Part shown: one piece after another, positions 16,770-25,345 of the stretch
Layout: each line of letters opens with the position of its first letter
How positions within the stretch are numbered: the first letter of the stretch is position 1
Assembly: GCA_017443345.1 (NCBI GenBank)
Contig: JAFSNR010000172.1
Coordinates: 1 to 38,925 of the forward strand
Direction: 5' to 3'
Source of the DNA: Prevotella sp.
GTDB lineage: Bacteria > Bacteroidota > Bacteroidia > Bacteroidales > Bacteroidaceae
DNA length: 38,925 nt
Notes under the pieces: model-generated
What the model was told of the DNA's origin: nothing
Seen by the model: the letters and a program-made list of their open reading frames with translations, nothing else
The model's database searches: none
Translations under genes and position numbers: made by a program

Positions 16770-18352
16770 AGTCTTTCATCTTTTTGTTGTTGATTGTCCT
16801 GACGTTGGGGATGGCCTCCGCTTTCACACAGAAGCAGAAGAAACGTCCTGTCCGTAGGAAGGCCAAGGTACAGGATACACGTGTGTATCTGGTCCATGCC
16901 GACGTGCTCCATTTCGACCAGTATGTGAATCCTGATGCCACGATTCTCAACGGTAAGGTGCACTTCACCCATCAGGGTGCACGACTCTACTGCGACAGCG
17001 CCTATTTCTATGAGGCCAGTAACTCGTTTGAGGCCTTCGGGCATGTGAGGATGTATCAGGGTGACACGGTGTCACTCACGAGCGACTATGCCTATTACGA
17101 TGGTAACGAACAGTTAGCCCGTGCCCGTTATAACGTGGTGCTCAAGCATAAGAAGACCACCCTCTATACGGATAGTCTCGACTTTGACCGTCTTTATGAC
17201 AATGCCTATTTCTTTGAAGGCGGAAAGATGATCGACGGTAAGACGGAGTTGACTTCCGACTGGGGCGAATACAACACGAAGACGAAAATGTCGGTCTTCA
17301 ACTACGACGTGAAGATGAAGAGTCCGAAGTTCTTCCTCACCACTGATACCCTCTATTACGATACCAGTATCTCGATGGCCCATATCGTGGGACCTTCGCA
17401 TATTACTTCGGGTAAGAGTACGATCTATTCCGAGCAGGGCTATTATGACACGAAGAATGATCGTGCCAGACTGATGGATCGCTCGGTACTGTCTAACGGT
17501 GGTAAGATGCTTGTTGGCGACAGTGTCTACTATGACAGTCAGCAGGAATTCAGTCAGGCTTTCCGTAACGTGATTTATGTAGACTCCGTCAACAAGAACA
17601 AGCTGACTGGAAATTATGGCGAGTATTATGAGAATACAGGTTATGCCATGACTACGGACAGTGCGGTGGCTATTGATTTCTCGCAGGGCGACTCGCTCTT
17701 CATGCATGCCGATACCTTCAAGGTTATCACCTTTAACATTGATACGGATTCCATGTACCGTAAGATCCACGCCTATCATAAGGTTCGTGCCTATCGTACG
17801 GATGTGCAGGCCGTCTGTGATTCACTGGTCTATAACTCGCTCGACTCCTGTATGACCATGTATTATGATCCCATCGTTTGGAACAAGAACCAGCAACTGG
17901 TGGGTGATCGTATCGAGGTATTCCTGAGGGACTCCGTGATAGACCATGCCCATATCATTGACAACTGCTTCTCCATCCAGCAGCTACAGAGTGATACAAC
18001 TTGTTTTAACCAGGTGGTATCTAAGCAGATGTTTGCCTACTTCGTCGATGGCAATATCCGTGAGACGCAGGCCAAGGATAATGTGTTGATAGGCTATTAC
18101 TTTGAGGAAGGCGATAGCGTTCCTATCATCTATAACTATCAGGAGACGAGTGAACTTCGTATGTATCTGAAGGACCGTAAGCTGGAGAAGGTATGGACCC
18201 CCAAGACCTCAGGTACGATGTATCCCCTGAATCAGATTCCTGCTGACCGTAAGCAGTTGCCTGGTTTTGTGTGGTATAACTATGTCCGTCCATTGGACCG
18301 TTATGATATCTTTAACTGGCGTCCCAAGAAGAAAGTATTAGCTGATGAGTGA
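16763..18352 (+). CDS. OstA/LptA-like LPS transport protein
   Basis: A 529-residue protein with a GTG start; this is the only start that keeps the signal peptide (M-K-K-S then a hydrophobic core, cleavage near A20). The mature part is a long series of beta-strand repeats of the OstA type, with many D-S-L/D-T-L-Y-Y-D and YYD elements, for example [10 protein letters not shown] and [10 protein letters not shown]. In this family such jelly-roll stacks form the periplasmic LPS bridge (LptA) or the N-terminus of LptD. No C-terminal LptD barrel is apparent, so it is closer to a long LptA. It lies in the operon with two SurA-type chaperones and overlaps mutL by 8 bp. Confidence 0.85.
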   Translation: MKKSFIFLLLIVLTLGMASAFTQKQKKRPVRRKAKVQDTRVYLVHADVLHFDQYVNPDATILNGKVHFTHQGARLYCDSAYFYEASNSFEAFGHVRMYQGDTVSLTSDYAYYDGNEQLARARYNVVLKHKKTTLYTDSLDFDRLYDNAYFFEGGKMIDGKTELTSDWGEYNTKTKMSVFNYDVKMKSPKFFLTTDTLYYDTSISMAHIVGPSHITSGKSTIYSEQGYYDTKNDRARLMDRSVLSNGGKMLVGDSVYYDSQQEFSQAFRNVIYVDSVNKNKLTGNYGEYYENTGYAMTTDSAVAIDFSQGDSLFMHADTFKVITFNIDTDSMYRKIHAYHKVRAYRTDVQAVCDSLVYNSLDSCMTMYYDPIVWNKNQQLVGDRIEVFLRDSVIDHAHIIDNCFSIQQLQSDTTCFNQVVSKQMFAYFVDGNIRETQAKDNVLIGYYFEEGDSVPIIYNYQETSELRMYLKDRKLEKVWTPKTSGTMYPLNQIPADRKQLPGFVWYNYVRPLDRYDIFNWRPKKKVLADE

Positions 18353-20189
18353 CCTAATCCGTCTTCTGCCTGACAGTGTCGCCAACCAGATAGCCGCTGG
18401 AGAGGTGATACAGCGTCCTGCCTCTGTGATCAAGGAGTTGGTGGAAAACTCCGTGGATGCAGGTGCCAAGACCATCCATGTGCTGGTGGTAGATGCAGGT
18501 AGGACCTCTATTCAGGTGATTGACGACGGCAAGGGTATGTCAGAGACTGATGCCCGTCTTTCCTTCGAGCGTCATGCCACTTCGAAGATCAAGGAAGCAG
18601 CCGATCTCTTTGCCCTCCACACGATGGGCTTCCGTGGTGAGGCCCTGGCTTCTATTGCAGCTGTTTCGCAGGTGGAGTTACAGACACGCCGTGAGGAAGA
18701 CGAAATCGGTACACAACTGATGATCGCAGGATCGAAGGTGCTCTCTCAAGACCCAGTATCCTGTCCTGTGGGCAGTAATTTCAAGGTGGAGAACCTGTTC
18801 TTCAATGTGCCTGCCCGTAGGAAATTCCTGAAGACCAATGCTACGGAACTCAGTAATATCCTGACAGCTTACGAACGGATTGTTTTGGTCTATCCCGATA
18901 TCCATTTCACCTTACATCATAATGGTACGGAGTTGTTGAACCTGCGTCCAGGCACCCTTCGCCAACGTATTGCTGACGTGTTTGGCAAACAGTATCATCA
19001 GGATCTGTTACCAGTGGAGGTGCAGACGGCCATGTGTACGATCAGAGGTTTCGTAAGTAAGCCTGAGGGTGCACGGAAGAAGAGTGGACAAGACTATTTC
19101 TTCGTGAACGGGCGTTATATGAAGCATCCCTATTTCCATAAGGCTGTGATTTCAGCTTATGGCAGGCTGATTCCTGAGGGTATGCAAATCCCCTATTTCC
19201 TTTATTTCGAGGTAGAGCCCTCGGAGATCGATGTCAACATCCATCCCACGAAGACAGAGATCAAGTTTGAGAATGAGCAGGCTATCTGGCAGATTCTCTC
19301 TGCTTCAGTACGCGATGCTATCGGGAAATTCTGTGAGGTACCTGCTATCGAGTTTGATACTCAGGGACGTCCTGATATCCCTGTCTTCGATCCCAGTCGT
19401 GATCAGATTTCAGCACCCCGTGTAAACTATAATCCAGATTATAATCCGTTCAAGAATGCAGGAACTTCGGGGAAATCTAGTTTCTCTAAATCTTCTGGTT
19501 CTTCTAGTACGATAGATCCCTCCTGGGAATCGCTTTATGATGGTCTTGTTCCCCAGCGTGAGAGTTCGGAGCAGTCGTTCTTCGATGAGGAGCAGGAACC
19601 ATTGCAGGCACATACTTCTACGGATATTCTTTCTGAGAAATCGCCTGCCCATTACCAGTATAAGGGCAAATATCTGATGACTGCCGTGAAGTCGGGACTG
19701 ATGATTATCGATCAGCATCGTGCAGATATCCGTATCCGCTACGAGCGTTATATCAAGGAACTGAGTCAGCATACGGCTAAGACTCAGAAACTGCTGTTCC
19801 CTGAGACCGTCACCTTCTCGCCCTCAGATGCTGTGGTCGTAGAACAGCTCATGACAGATATGGGGCATATTGGCTTTGACCTGACAGATCTTGGTGGACA
19901 TACCTTTGCCATTAATGGCGTACCTGCGGGTATCGAAGGGCTTGATCCAGTACAGTTGATCCGTCAGATGGTGAGTGATGCCCAGAATCCCATCGACTCG
20001 CTGAACTCCCAGATGGCACTGAGTCTGGCCCGTAGTGCAGCGATTCCTTATGGTCAGATTCTGAATAACGAGGAGATGGAGAATGTGATTAATGAACTCT
20101 TCTCCTGCTCAAACGTCAATTATACTCCTGACGGGAAAGCTATCCTTTGTATACTGCCACAGGGAGATATTGAGCAACTTTTGGGTTAA
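18345..20189 (+). CDS. mutL: MutL mismatch-repair ATPase
   Basis: A 614-residue protein. The N-terminal GHKL ATPase has [19 protein letters not shown] (catalytic E31), DDGKGM (61-65), FERHATSKI and [15 protein letters not shown] Ser-rich linker (about 370-395) is followed by the dimerisation domain. The endonuclease motif DQHAxxExxxxE of many MutL proteins appears as D456[11 protein letters not shown]467, with the first glutamate replaced by isoleucine, and the CPHGRP-type zinc motif near the C-terminus reads NYTPDGKA. It therefore probably lacks nicking activity. The start lies inside the end of the OstA-like gene. A weak T-rich stretch follows the stop. Confidence 0.95.
   Translation: MSDLIRLLPDSVANQIAAGEVIQRPASVIKELVENSVDAGAKTIHVLVVDAGRTSIQVIDDGKGMSETDARLSFERHATSKIKEAADLFALHTMGFRGEALASIAAVSQVELQTRREEDEIGTQLMIAGSKVLSQDPVSCPVGSNFKVENLFFNVPARRKFLKTNATELSNILTAYERIVLVYPDIHFTLHHNGTELLNLRPGTLRQRIADVFGKQYHQDLLPVEVQTAMCTIRGFVSKPEGARKKSGQDYFFVNGRYMKHPYFHKAVISAYGRLIPEGMQIPYFLYFEVEPSEIDVNIHPTKTEIKFENEQAIWQILSASVRDAIGKFCEVPAIEFDTQGRPDIPVFDPSRDQISAPRVNYNPDYNPFKNAGTSGKSSFSKSSGSSSTIDPSWESLYDGLVPQRESSEQSFFDEEQEPLQAHTSTDILSEKSPAHYQYKGKYLMTAVKSGLMIIDQHRADIRIRYERYIKELSQHTAKTQKLLFPETVTFSPSDAVVVEQLMTDMGHIGFDLTDLGGHTFAINGVPAGIEGLDPVQLIRQMVSDAQNPIDSLNSQMALSLARSAAIPYGQILNNEEMENVINELFSCSNVNYTPDGKAILCILPQGDIEQLLG
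19477..19508 (+). repeat. Decayed period-9 CTAG array in the mutL linker
   Basis: Units begin at 19477 (CTAG), 19486 (CTAA), 19495 (CTGG) and 19504 (CTAG), keeping the 9-bp period and the same reading frame as the array at 15127. They encode part of a Ser-rich linker around residues 378-389. The two outer units keep CTAG intact. It is a weaker case than the other two arrays. Confidence 0.5.
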
Positions 20190-20256
20190 AAGGTTAAAAA
20201 GTGTTATCAATCGAAAGATTTTTGCTTGATTATTTTCTCATGTCGTCAGAATGTCG

Positions 20257-20264
20257 TACCTTTG
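20257..20264 (+). promoter_or_regulatory. -7 box of the first tRNA-Val
   Basis: TACCTTTG lies 20 bases before the mature tRNA 5' end. I see no -33 TTTG at the expected spacing. The second tRNA copy has the same box followed by GCA/C-CCG-like sequence. Confidence 0.65.
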
Positions 20265-20284
20265 CACCCGCTTAGAAAAACTAA

Positions 20285-20359
20285 GGGCGCTTAGCTCAGC
20301 TGGTTTAGAGCATCTGCCTTACAAGCAGAGGGTCGGGGGTTCGAATCCCTCAGCGCCCA
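20285..20359 (+). tRNA. tRNA-Val (anticodon TAC)
   Basis: A 75-nt cloverleaf without encoded CCA. The acceptor arms GGGCGCT (20285-20291) and AGCGCCC (20352-20358) pair fully. The D arm holds GCTCAGCTGGTTTAGAGC. The anticodon stem TCTGC/GCAGA closes the loop CTTACAA, giving anticodon TAC for valine. The T arm holds GGGGTTCGAATCCC. It is identical to the copy at 22355-22429. CCA must be added after transcription. Confidence 0.96.
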
Positions 20360-20367
20360 CAAGAAGT

Positions 20368-20400
20368 TAGGATGTGAGAAATCACATCCTATTTTTTTTC
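20368..20400 (+). terminator. Intrinsic terminator after the first tRNA-Val
   Basis: A perfect 10-bp stem TAGGATGTGA (20368-20377) / TCACATCCTA (20382-20391) with a GAAA tetraloop, followed by eight T. It separates the tRNA from the paaK promoter. Confidence 0.9.
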
Positions 20401-20408
20401 TCTTTTTG

Positions 20409-20439
20409 TTGTTTAATCATTTTTTTTTGCGTACCTTTG
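20409..20439 (+). promoter_or_regulatory. Promoter of paaK-ACT
   Basis: The -7 box TACCTTTG is at 20432-20439, with TTG at 20409-20411 20 bp upstream. The leader before the paaK ATG is about 40 bases. Confidence 0.7.
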
Positions 20440-20485
20440 TACGCTGAAAAGTTGGACATCAACAAAACAACTAAATATTTGGACT

Positions 20486-21784
20486 ATGATTTGGAATCAA
20501 AGCATTGAATGCATGGACCGCGAGCAGCTTCGCGAAATCCAGAGCCAGCGTCTTGTCAAGATGGCGCATTATGTTTATTATAACACACCTTTCTATAGGT
20601 CGAAGTTCCAGGAAATGGGACTGGAGCCGGGCGACATCAAAAGTATCGACGATATCGTGAAGTTGCCTTTTACAAACAAGCTTGATCTTCGCGACAATTA
20701 TCCTTTTGGACTGGCAGCAGTGCCGATGAGCCAGATAGTACGTATCCACGCATCCAGTGGTACGACAGGCAAACCTGTGGTGGTGCTTTATACGCGTAAG
20801 GACCTGGCTATGTGGTCGGAGGCTATATCCCGCGCTTTTACCGCCTATGGTGCTACGAAGGAAGATATCTTCCAGGTGGCTTATGGCTATGGTCTGTTTA
20901 CGGGAGGTCTCGGTGCTCACGATGGTGCCACAAATATTGGTGCTTCAGTGATTCCTATCTCTTCAGGTAACACGCAGAAGCAGATGACGCTGATGCATGA
21001 TTTTGGAACGACGATTCTCTGTTGTACCCCCTCATATGCCATGTTCCTGGGAGAAGCCATGAAAGAATGTGAGTGGCCTCGTAGTGAGTTCAAGTTGAAG
21101 ATCGGAGCCTTTGGTGCTGAGCCTTGGACGGAGAAGATGCGTGCGAAGTTGGAAGAATCGTTGGGTATCAAGGCTTATGATATCTACGGTCTGAGTGAGA
21201 TTGCAGGTCCTGGAGTAGGTTATGAGTGTGAGTGTCAGAACGGTACCCACCTCAATGAGGACTATTTCTATCCCGAGATCCTGGATCCGAATACAGGAGA
21301 GCCTCTGCCAGAAGGCACGTTGGGAGAGTTGACCTTTACCCATCTGACCAAGGAGGGTATGCCATTGTTGCGCTATCGTACCCATGACCTGACGGCTCTC
21401 CACTATGACAAGTGTGCCTGCGGACGTACATTGGTACGTATGGACCGTATTCTGGGACGTTGTGACGACATGTTGATTATCCGTGGTGTAAACGTCTTCC
21501 CGTCTCAGATCGAGGATGTTATCCTGAAGTTGCCTGAGTATGAACCCCACTTCCTGTTGACAGTAGACCGTGTGAACAATACTGATACCAGTGAGTTGAA
21601 GGTTGAGGTGAAGGACGAGTACTTCACTGATGACATGGCGACGATGGTTGGTCTGCAGAAGAAGCTCGAGGCAGAGTTGCGCAGTGTCATTGGTCTGGGC
21701 TTCAAGGTGAAGCTGGTGGAGCCTAAGGGGATCGAACGTTCTGAAGGCAAGGCCAAGCGTGTGATTGATAAACGTAATTTATAA
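20486..21784 (+). CDS. paaK: Phenylacetate-CoA ligase (PaaK-like)
   Basis: A 432-residue adenylate-forming ligase. The AMP/phosphate loop is HASSGTTGKP (88-97); YGLSEIAGPG is the A5-type motif, and a DMLIIRGVNVFPSQIE segment starts the C-terminal domain, as in PaaK. It activates phenylacetate or related aryl-acetates to CoA thioesters using ATP. In Bacteroidales this family is often found with an ACT protein and indolepyruvate:ferredoxin oxidoreductase genes, which suggests aromatic amino-acid fermentation or the reverse biosynthetic route. Only the ACT partner is here, 29 bases downstream. The pair is flanked on both sides by identical tRNA-Val genes. The exact acid substrate cannot be read from the sequence. 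Confidence 0.92.
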   Translation: MIWNQSIECMDREQLREIQSQRLVKMAHYVYYNTPFYRSKFQEMGLEPGDIKSIDDIVKLPFTNKLDLRDNYPFGLAAVPMSQIVRIHASSGTTGKPVVVLYTRKDLAMWSEAISRAFTAYGATKEDIFQVAYGYGLFTGGLGAHDGATNIGASVIPISSGNTQKQMTLMHDFGTTILCCTPSYAMFLGEAMKECEWPRSEFKLKIGAFGAEPWTEKMRAKLEESLGIKAYDIYGLSEIAGPGVGYECECQNGTHLNEDYFYPEILDPNTGEPLPEGTLGELTFTHLTKEGMPLLRYRTHDLTALHYDKCACGRTLVRMDRILGRCDDMLIIRGVNVFPSQIEDVILKLPEYEPHFLLTVDRVNNTDTSELKVEVKDEYFTDDMATMVGLQKKLEAELRSVIGLGFKVKLVEPKGIERSEGKAKRVIDKRNL

Positions 21785-21813
21785 TATAATAAGGTGATAA
21801 AAACTATAAGCAT

Positions 21814-22239
21814 ATGAAGACAAAACAGCTATCCATTTTCCTTGAGAACAAGTCTGGAAGACTGACTGAGGTTACTGACGCCCTTGGAGCAGCCGGTATC
21901 AACCTTTCTGCAATGAGTATTGCCGATAACAGTGACTTCGGCATCCTGCGTTGTATCGTTTCTGATCCTGATAAGGCTTATCAGGTGTTGAAAGAGGCCC
22001 ACTTCGCCGTGAAGATTACAGATGTGATCGGCTTCGTGTGTCCCAATACGAGTGGTTCGTTGGCAGTGGTGCTGAGACATCTCTCTGCCAATGGTGTATT
22101 TATTGAGTACATGTACTCTTTTGCCAACGGTGATGTGGCTCATGTCATTATCCGTCCGTCTGACCTGGACGCCTGCGAGAAGATTCTGGCAGAGAAAAAG
22201 GTCGAATTGATGTCGGCTAGTGAGCTTTATCAGCTGTAA
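21814..22239 (+). CDS. Tandem ACT-domain protein
   Basis: A 141-residue protein of two ACT domains (about 4-68 and 71-139). The first opens with KQLSIFLENKSGRLTEVTDALGA-type sequence and the second with N-T-S-G-S-L-A-V-V-L-R-H-L. ACT domains bind amino acids, usually as regulators. Next to a phenylacetate-CoA ligase, the likely ligand is an aromatic amino acid, but that is inference. It shares the paaK transcript and ends in a 16-bp hairpin terminator. Confidence 0.88.
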   Translation: MKTKQLSIFLENKSGRLTEVTDALGAAGINLSAMSIADNSDFGILRCIVSDPDKAYQVLKEAHFAVKITDVIGFVCPNTSGSLAVVLRHLSANGVFIEYMYSFANGDVAHVIIRPSDLDACEKILAEKKVELMSASELYQL

Positions 22240-22256
22240 TCAGCGACAATTTGATA

Positions 22257-22300
22257 GAAACTGCAAAATTTCAAGCAAGAAATTTTGCAGTTTCATTTTT
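22257..22300 (+). terminator. Long-stem terminator of paaK-ACT
   Basis: A perfect 16-bp inverted repeat (22257-22272 and 22279-22294) with a 6-nt loop, followed by A and a T run. The downstream arm contains TTTG (22284-22287), the -33 element of the next tRNA promoter. Confidence 0.9.
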
Positions 22301-22314
22301 TTATCTTACCTTTG
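22284..22314 (+). promoter_or_regulatory. Promoter of the second tRNA-Val
   Basis: -33 TTTG (22284-22287) and -7 TACCTTTG (22307-22314) are separated by 19 bp, one of the best matches in the window. The -33 lies inside the terminator stem of the preceding operon. Confidence 0.8.
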
Positions 22315-22354
22315 CATCCGAAATAAAAATATGCACAGACGTTGCATAACTAAG

Positions 22355-22429
22355 GGGCGCTTAGCTCAGCTGGTTTAGAGCATCTGCCTTACAAGCAGAG
22401 GGTCGGGGGTTCGAATCCCTCAGCGCCCA
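22355..22429 (+). tRNA. tRNA-Val (anticodon TAC), second copy
   Basis: Identical over all 75 positions to the tRNA at 20285-20359: acceptor GGGCGCT/AGCGCCC, anticodon loop CTTACAA, T loop TTCGAAT. Identity extends 3 bases past the 3' end and stops immediately at the 5' side. It has its own promoter and terminator, so it should be functional. Confidence 0.96.
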
Positions 22430-22448
22430 CAACACAAAAGAACCCCTC

Positions 22449-22473
22449 CCGCAGCCGTTGAGGTTGCGGTTTT
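22449..22473 (+). terminator. Terminator after the second tRNA-Val
   Basis: CCGCAGCC (22449-22456) pairs with GGTTGCGG (22462-22469) with one G-T wobble and a 5-nt loop, followed by TTTT. Confidence 0.75.
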
Positions 22474-22535
22474 GGGTTAAAAGCGCTTTAGGAAAGAAGA
22501 TAATTATCGAATATTAGGACTATTTTATTTAAGAC

Positions 22536-23882
22536 ATGGATTTAAGTATGCTGACAGCCATCTCGCCTATTGATGGCCGTTACAGGAGTAAGACAGAGCC
22601 ACTGGCAGAGTATTTTTCAGAATACGCCTTAATCAGGTATAGGGTACGTGTGGAGATTGAATATTTCATCACATTGTGCGAACTGCCATTGCCTCAACTA
22701 CAACAGATCAACCATTCACTGTTCGACCAACTCCGTGACATCTATCGTGCGTTTACACCTGCTGATGCCCAGCGGGTAAAAGACATTGAGAAGGTGACTA
22801 ATCACGATGTCAAGGCCGTGGAGTATTTTATCAAGGAGAAACTTGATGAAATGGGTGGCTTCGAAGGTTATAAGGAGTTCATTCATTTCGGTCTGACCTC
22901 ACAGGATATTAATAACACCAGTGTGCCACTTTCTATTAAGGAGGCACTCGAGCAGGTATACTATCCGCTCCTCGAGGAGTTGATAGAGCAGCTCAACGAC
23001 TATGCTGAGCAGTGGAAGACCATCCCGATGCTGGCTAAGACTCATGGGCAGCCTGCGTCTCCTACTCGTCTGGGAAAGGAGATTATGGTGTATGTATACC
23101 GTCTGGAAGAACAACTCCGTTCCTTGAAGGAGACTCCCGTGACAGCTAAGTTCGGAGGTGCTACAGGTAATTTCAACGCCCATCATGTGGCTTATCCCCA
23201 GTATGACTGGCGTGAGTTCGGTAACAGTTTCGTCAGTGAGAAGTTGGGCTTGGAGCGCGAGCAGTTTACGACTCAGATCTCCAACTACGACTGGCTGGGT
23301 GCCATCTTTGATGCCATGCGTCGCATCAACACCATCATCATCGACCTCGACCGTGACTTCTGGATGTATATCTCTATGGATTACTTCAAACAGAAGATTA
23401 AGGCAGGAGAGGTAGGTTCGAGTGCAATGCCACACAAGGTGAACCCCATCGACTATGAGAATTCAGAGGGTAACCTGGGTATTGCCAATGCCATTCTGCA
23501 GTTCCTGGCAGCCAAATTGCCAGTTAGTCGTCTGCAGCGTGACCTGACAGACTCTACCGTACTCCGTAATGTCGGTGTACCCATGGGACATGCACTGATT
23601 GCGTTCCAGAGTACGCTGAAGGGACTTCGTAAGCTTATCCTCAACGAGGAGAAACTGCAGGAGGACCTTGATAATACCTGGGCCGTAGTGGCTGAGGCTA
23701 TCCAGACTATTCTGCGTCGTGAGGCTTATCCTAATCCCTATGAGACGCTGAAGGCCTTGACGCGTACCAATGAGAAGCTGACGGGTGAGAAGATCCGTGA
23801 CTTCATCGAGACCTTAGAGGTCAGCGAAGAAGTGAAAGAGGAACTTCGCGCTATTACGCCAGCTAGCTATACAGGTATTTGA
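22536..23882 (+). CDS. purB: Adenylosuccinate lyase
   Basis: A 448-residue fumarase/aspartase-superfamily enzyme acting twice in purine synthesis (SAICAR to AICAR, adenylosuccinate to AMP). Visible motifs are TSQDINNTS (121-129), KTHGQPASPT with catalytic H170 (168-177), and the superfamily signature GSSAMPHKVNP (294-304) with the catalytic serine at 295 or 296. The length is that of the E. coli-like PurB group. No clear -7 box is visible in the 60 bases upstream of the ATG. The purB - pseudouridine synthase - asnS order is typical of Bacteroidales. Confidence 0.96.
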   Translation: MDLSMLTAISPIDGRYRSKTEPLAEYFSEYALIRYRVRVEIEYFITLCELPLPQLQQINHSLFDQLRDIYRAFTPADAQRVKDIEKVTNHDVKAVEYFIKEKLDEMGGFEGYKEFIHFGLTSQDINNTSVPLSIKEALEQVYYPLLEELIEQLNDYAEQWKTIPMLAKTHGQPASPTRLGKEIMVYVYRLEEQLRSLKETPVTAKFGGATGNFNAHHVAYPQYDWREFGNSFVSEKLGLEREQFTTQISNYDWLGAIFDAMRRINTIIIDLDRDFWMYISMDYFKQKIKAGEVGSSAMPHKVNPIDYENSEGNLGIANAILQFLAAKLPVSRLQRDLTDSTVLRNVGVPMGHALIAFQSTLKGLRKLILNEEKLQEDLDNTWAVVAEAIQTILRREAYPNPYETLKALTRTNEKLTGEKIRDFIETLEVSEEVKEELRAITPASYTGI

Positions 23883-23931
23883 CCAACCATACCAACAATA
23901 ATAAGTAATTACAATTAAAACAGACAAGACA

Positions 23932-25290
23932 ATGGATTTCGAGAACAACGAGAAGAAGCAAGAAGAGACTTCACAAGACGGTTTCCAGAAAGAGTTCCGT
24001 CCAGGACGTTCACCACGTCCACGTATTCACACCGGACAGCGTCCAGCCTATGAGCGTCCGAATTATCGCAGCAACAATGACGAGGGAGGTTTCCGCCCAG
24101 AAGGTTTTGGTGCAGGTTTGCAGAGTAGCACACCTCAGCAGCATGGTGGTTATCGTCCCCGTAACAACTATAATGCCCAGCAGGGTGAATATGGTCAGCA
24201 GCGCCAAGGCGGTTATGGCCAGCGTCCTCAGGGTGGTGGCTATGGTCAGCGCTCTCAGGGTGGTTATGGTCAGCGTCCTCAGGGTGGCGGCTATGGTCAG
24301 CGCTCTCAGGGCGGTTATGGCCAGCGTCCTCAGGGTGGCGGTTATGGTCAGCGCTCTCAGGGTGGTTATGGCCAGCGTCCTCAGGGTGGTGGTTATGGTC
24401 AGCAGCGTCAGGGTGGCTATGGCCAGCGTCCCCAGCAGGGAGGTTATGGCAAGCCTTATGGTGGCGGTGGTTTCAAGAAGGGCCCACGTCAGCGTACTGC
24501 CGATTACGATCCCAATGCTAAGTATTCGATGAAGAAGCGCATTGAGTATAAGGAGGTTAACTTCGATCCCAATGAGCCCCTTCGTCTGAACAAGTTCCTG
24601 GCAAATGCAGGTATCTGCAGCCGTCGTGAGGCAGATGAGTTCATCCAGGCAGGTGTTGTAACGGTGAATGGTGAGGTTGTAACGGAACTGGGTACCAAGG
24701 TGCTCCGCACGGATGAGGTAAAGTTCCACGATCAGCCTGTTACCATCGAGAAGAAGGTATATGTGTTGCTGAACAAGCCGAAGGACTACGTAACGACCAG
24801 TGATGATCCTCAGCAGCGTAAGACTGTGATGGATCTCGTGAAGAACGCATGTCCTGAGCGTATCTATCCCGTAGGTCGTCTGGACCGTAACACCACAGGT
24901 GTGCTCCTTCTGACCAACGATGGTGATCTGGCTTCAAAGCTGACACATCCGAAGTATCTGAAGAAGAAGATCTATCATGTTTACCTTGATAAGAACGTGA
25001 CGGCTCATGACCTGCAGCAGATTGCTGAAGGTATCCAGCTGGAAGACGGTGAGATCAAGGCTGATGATGTTCAGTATGCACATCCTACAGACAAGAAGCA
25101 GGTAGGCATTGAGATCCACAGTGGTAAGAACCGTATCGTTCGTCGTATCTTCGAGAGCCTCGGCTATCGCGTTCAGAAGCTCGATCGTGTTCAGTTTGCA
25201 GGACTCACCAAGAAGAACCTGAAGCGTGGTGATTGGCGCTACTTGACAGAGGAGGAAGTAGATCGTCTGCGCATGGGCGCTTACGAGTAA
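23932..25290 (+). CDS. RluB/RsuA-family 23S/16S rRNA pseudouridine synthase with a repetitive Gly-Tyr-Gln-Arg N-terminus
   Basis: A 452-residue protein. Residues 1-200 are low complexity: an Arg/Pro-rich start, then four copies of a 17-residue unit GGYGQRPQGGGYGQRSQ (93-160, last copy varied) and a GYGKPYGGGG end. The enzyme part is normal: an S4 RNA-binding domain (about 217-265, LNKFLANAGICSRREAD) and a catalytic domain with GRLDRNTTG (catalytic D318). It isomerises a uridine in rRNA. The N-terminal repeat resembles RGG/prion-like RNA-binding tails and might add RNA affinity or drive condensation; that is inference. Family members usually lack such a tail or have a shorter one. Confidence 0.9.
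   Translation: MDFENNEKKQEETSQDGFQKEFRPGRSPRPRIHTGQRPAYERPNYRSNNDEGGFRPEGFGAGLQSSTPQQHGGYRPRNNYNAQQGEYGQQRQGGYGQRPQGGGYGQRSQGGYGQRPQGGGYGQRSQGGYGQRPQGGGYGQRSQGGYGQRPQGGGYGQQRQGGYGQRPQQGGYGKPYGGGGFKKGPRQRTADYDPNAKYSMKKRIEYKEVNFDPNEPLRLNKFLANAGICSRREADEFIQAGVVTVNGEVVTELGTKVLRTDEVKFHDQPVTIEKKVYVLLNKPKDYVTTSDDPQQRKTVMDLVKNACPERIYPVGRLDRNTTGVLLLTNDGDLASKLTHPKYLKKKIYHVYLDKNVTAHDLQQIAEGIQLEDGEIKADDVQYAHPTDKKQVGIEIHSGKNRIVRRIFESLGYRVQKLDRVQFAGLTKKNLKRGDWRYLTEEEVDRLRMGAYE
24208..24411 (+). repeat. 51-bp tandem repeat, four copies
   Basis: Four in-frame 51-bp units encode the 17-residue repeat in the pseudouridine synthase tail. Copies differ mainly at third codon positions (GGC/GGT, GGT/GGA) and the last ends QQRQ instead of QRSQ, so the unit number can plausibly change by slippage without a frameshift. 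Confidence 0.9.
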
Positions 25291-25335
25291 TAACTAGTTT
25301 GGCTAGTCAGACTAGTATAACTAGTATATCTAGAA
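25291..25335. repeat. CTAG array, period 9, five copies, intergenic
   Basis: CTAG occurs at 25294, 25303, 25312, 25321 and 25330, exactly every 9 bp, starting right after the stop of the pseudouridine synthase and ending 16 bases before the asnS start codon. Most of the 55-bp gap is this array. Period and copy number equal those of the coding array at 15127. Confidence 0.9.
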
Positions 25336-25345
25336 AAGAAAAGAG

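Noticed and set aside
20285-22432. tRNA repeats considered as attachment sites of an integrated element
   Set aside because: Both tRNA copies are full length with their own promoters, and no integrase lies between them; duplication with a trapped operon fits better.
24208-24411. Repeat block considered as a CRISPR array
   Set aside because: Units are contiguous 51-bp coding repeats without spacers, in frame within a conserved enzyme gene.
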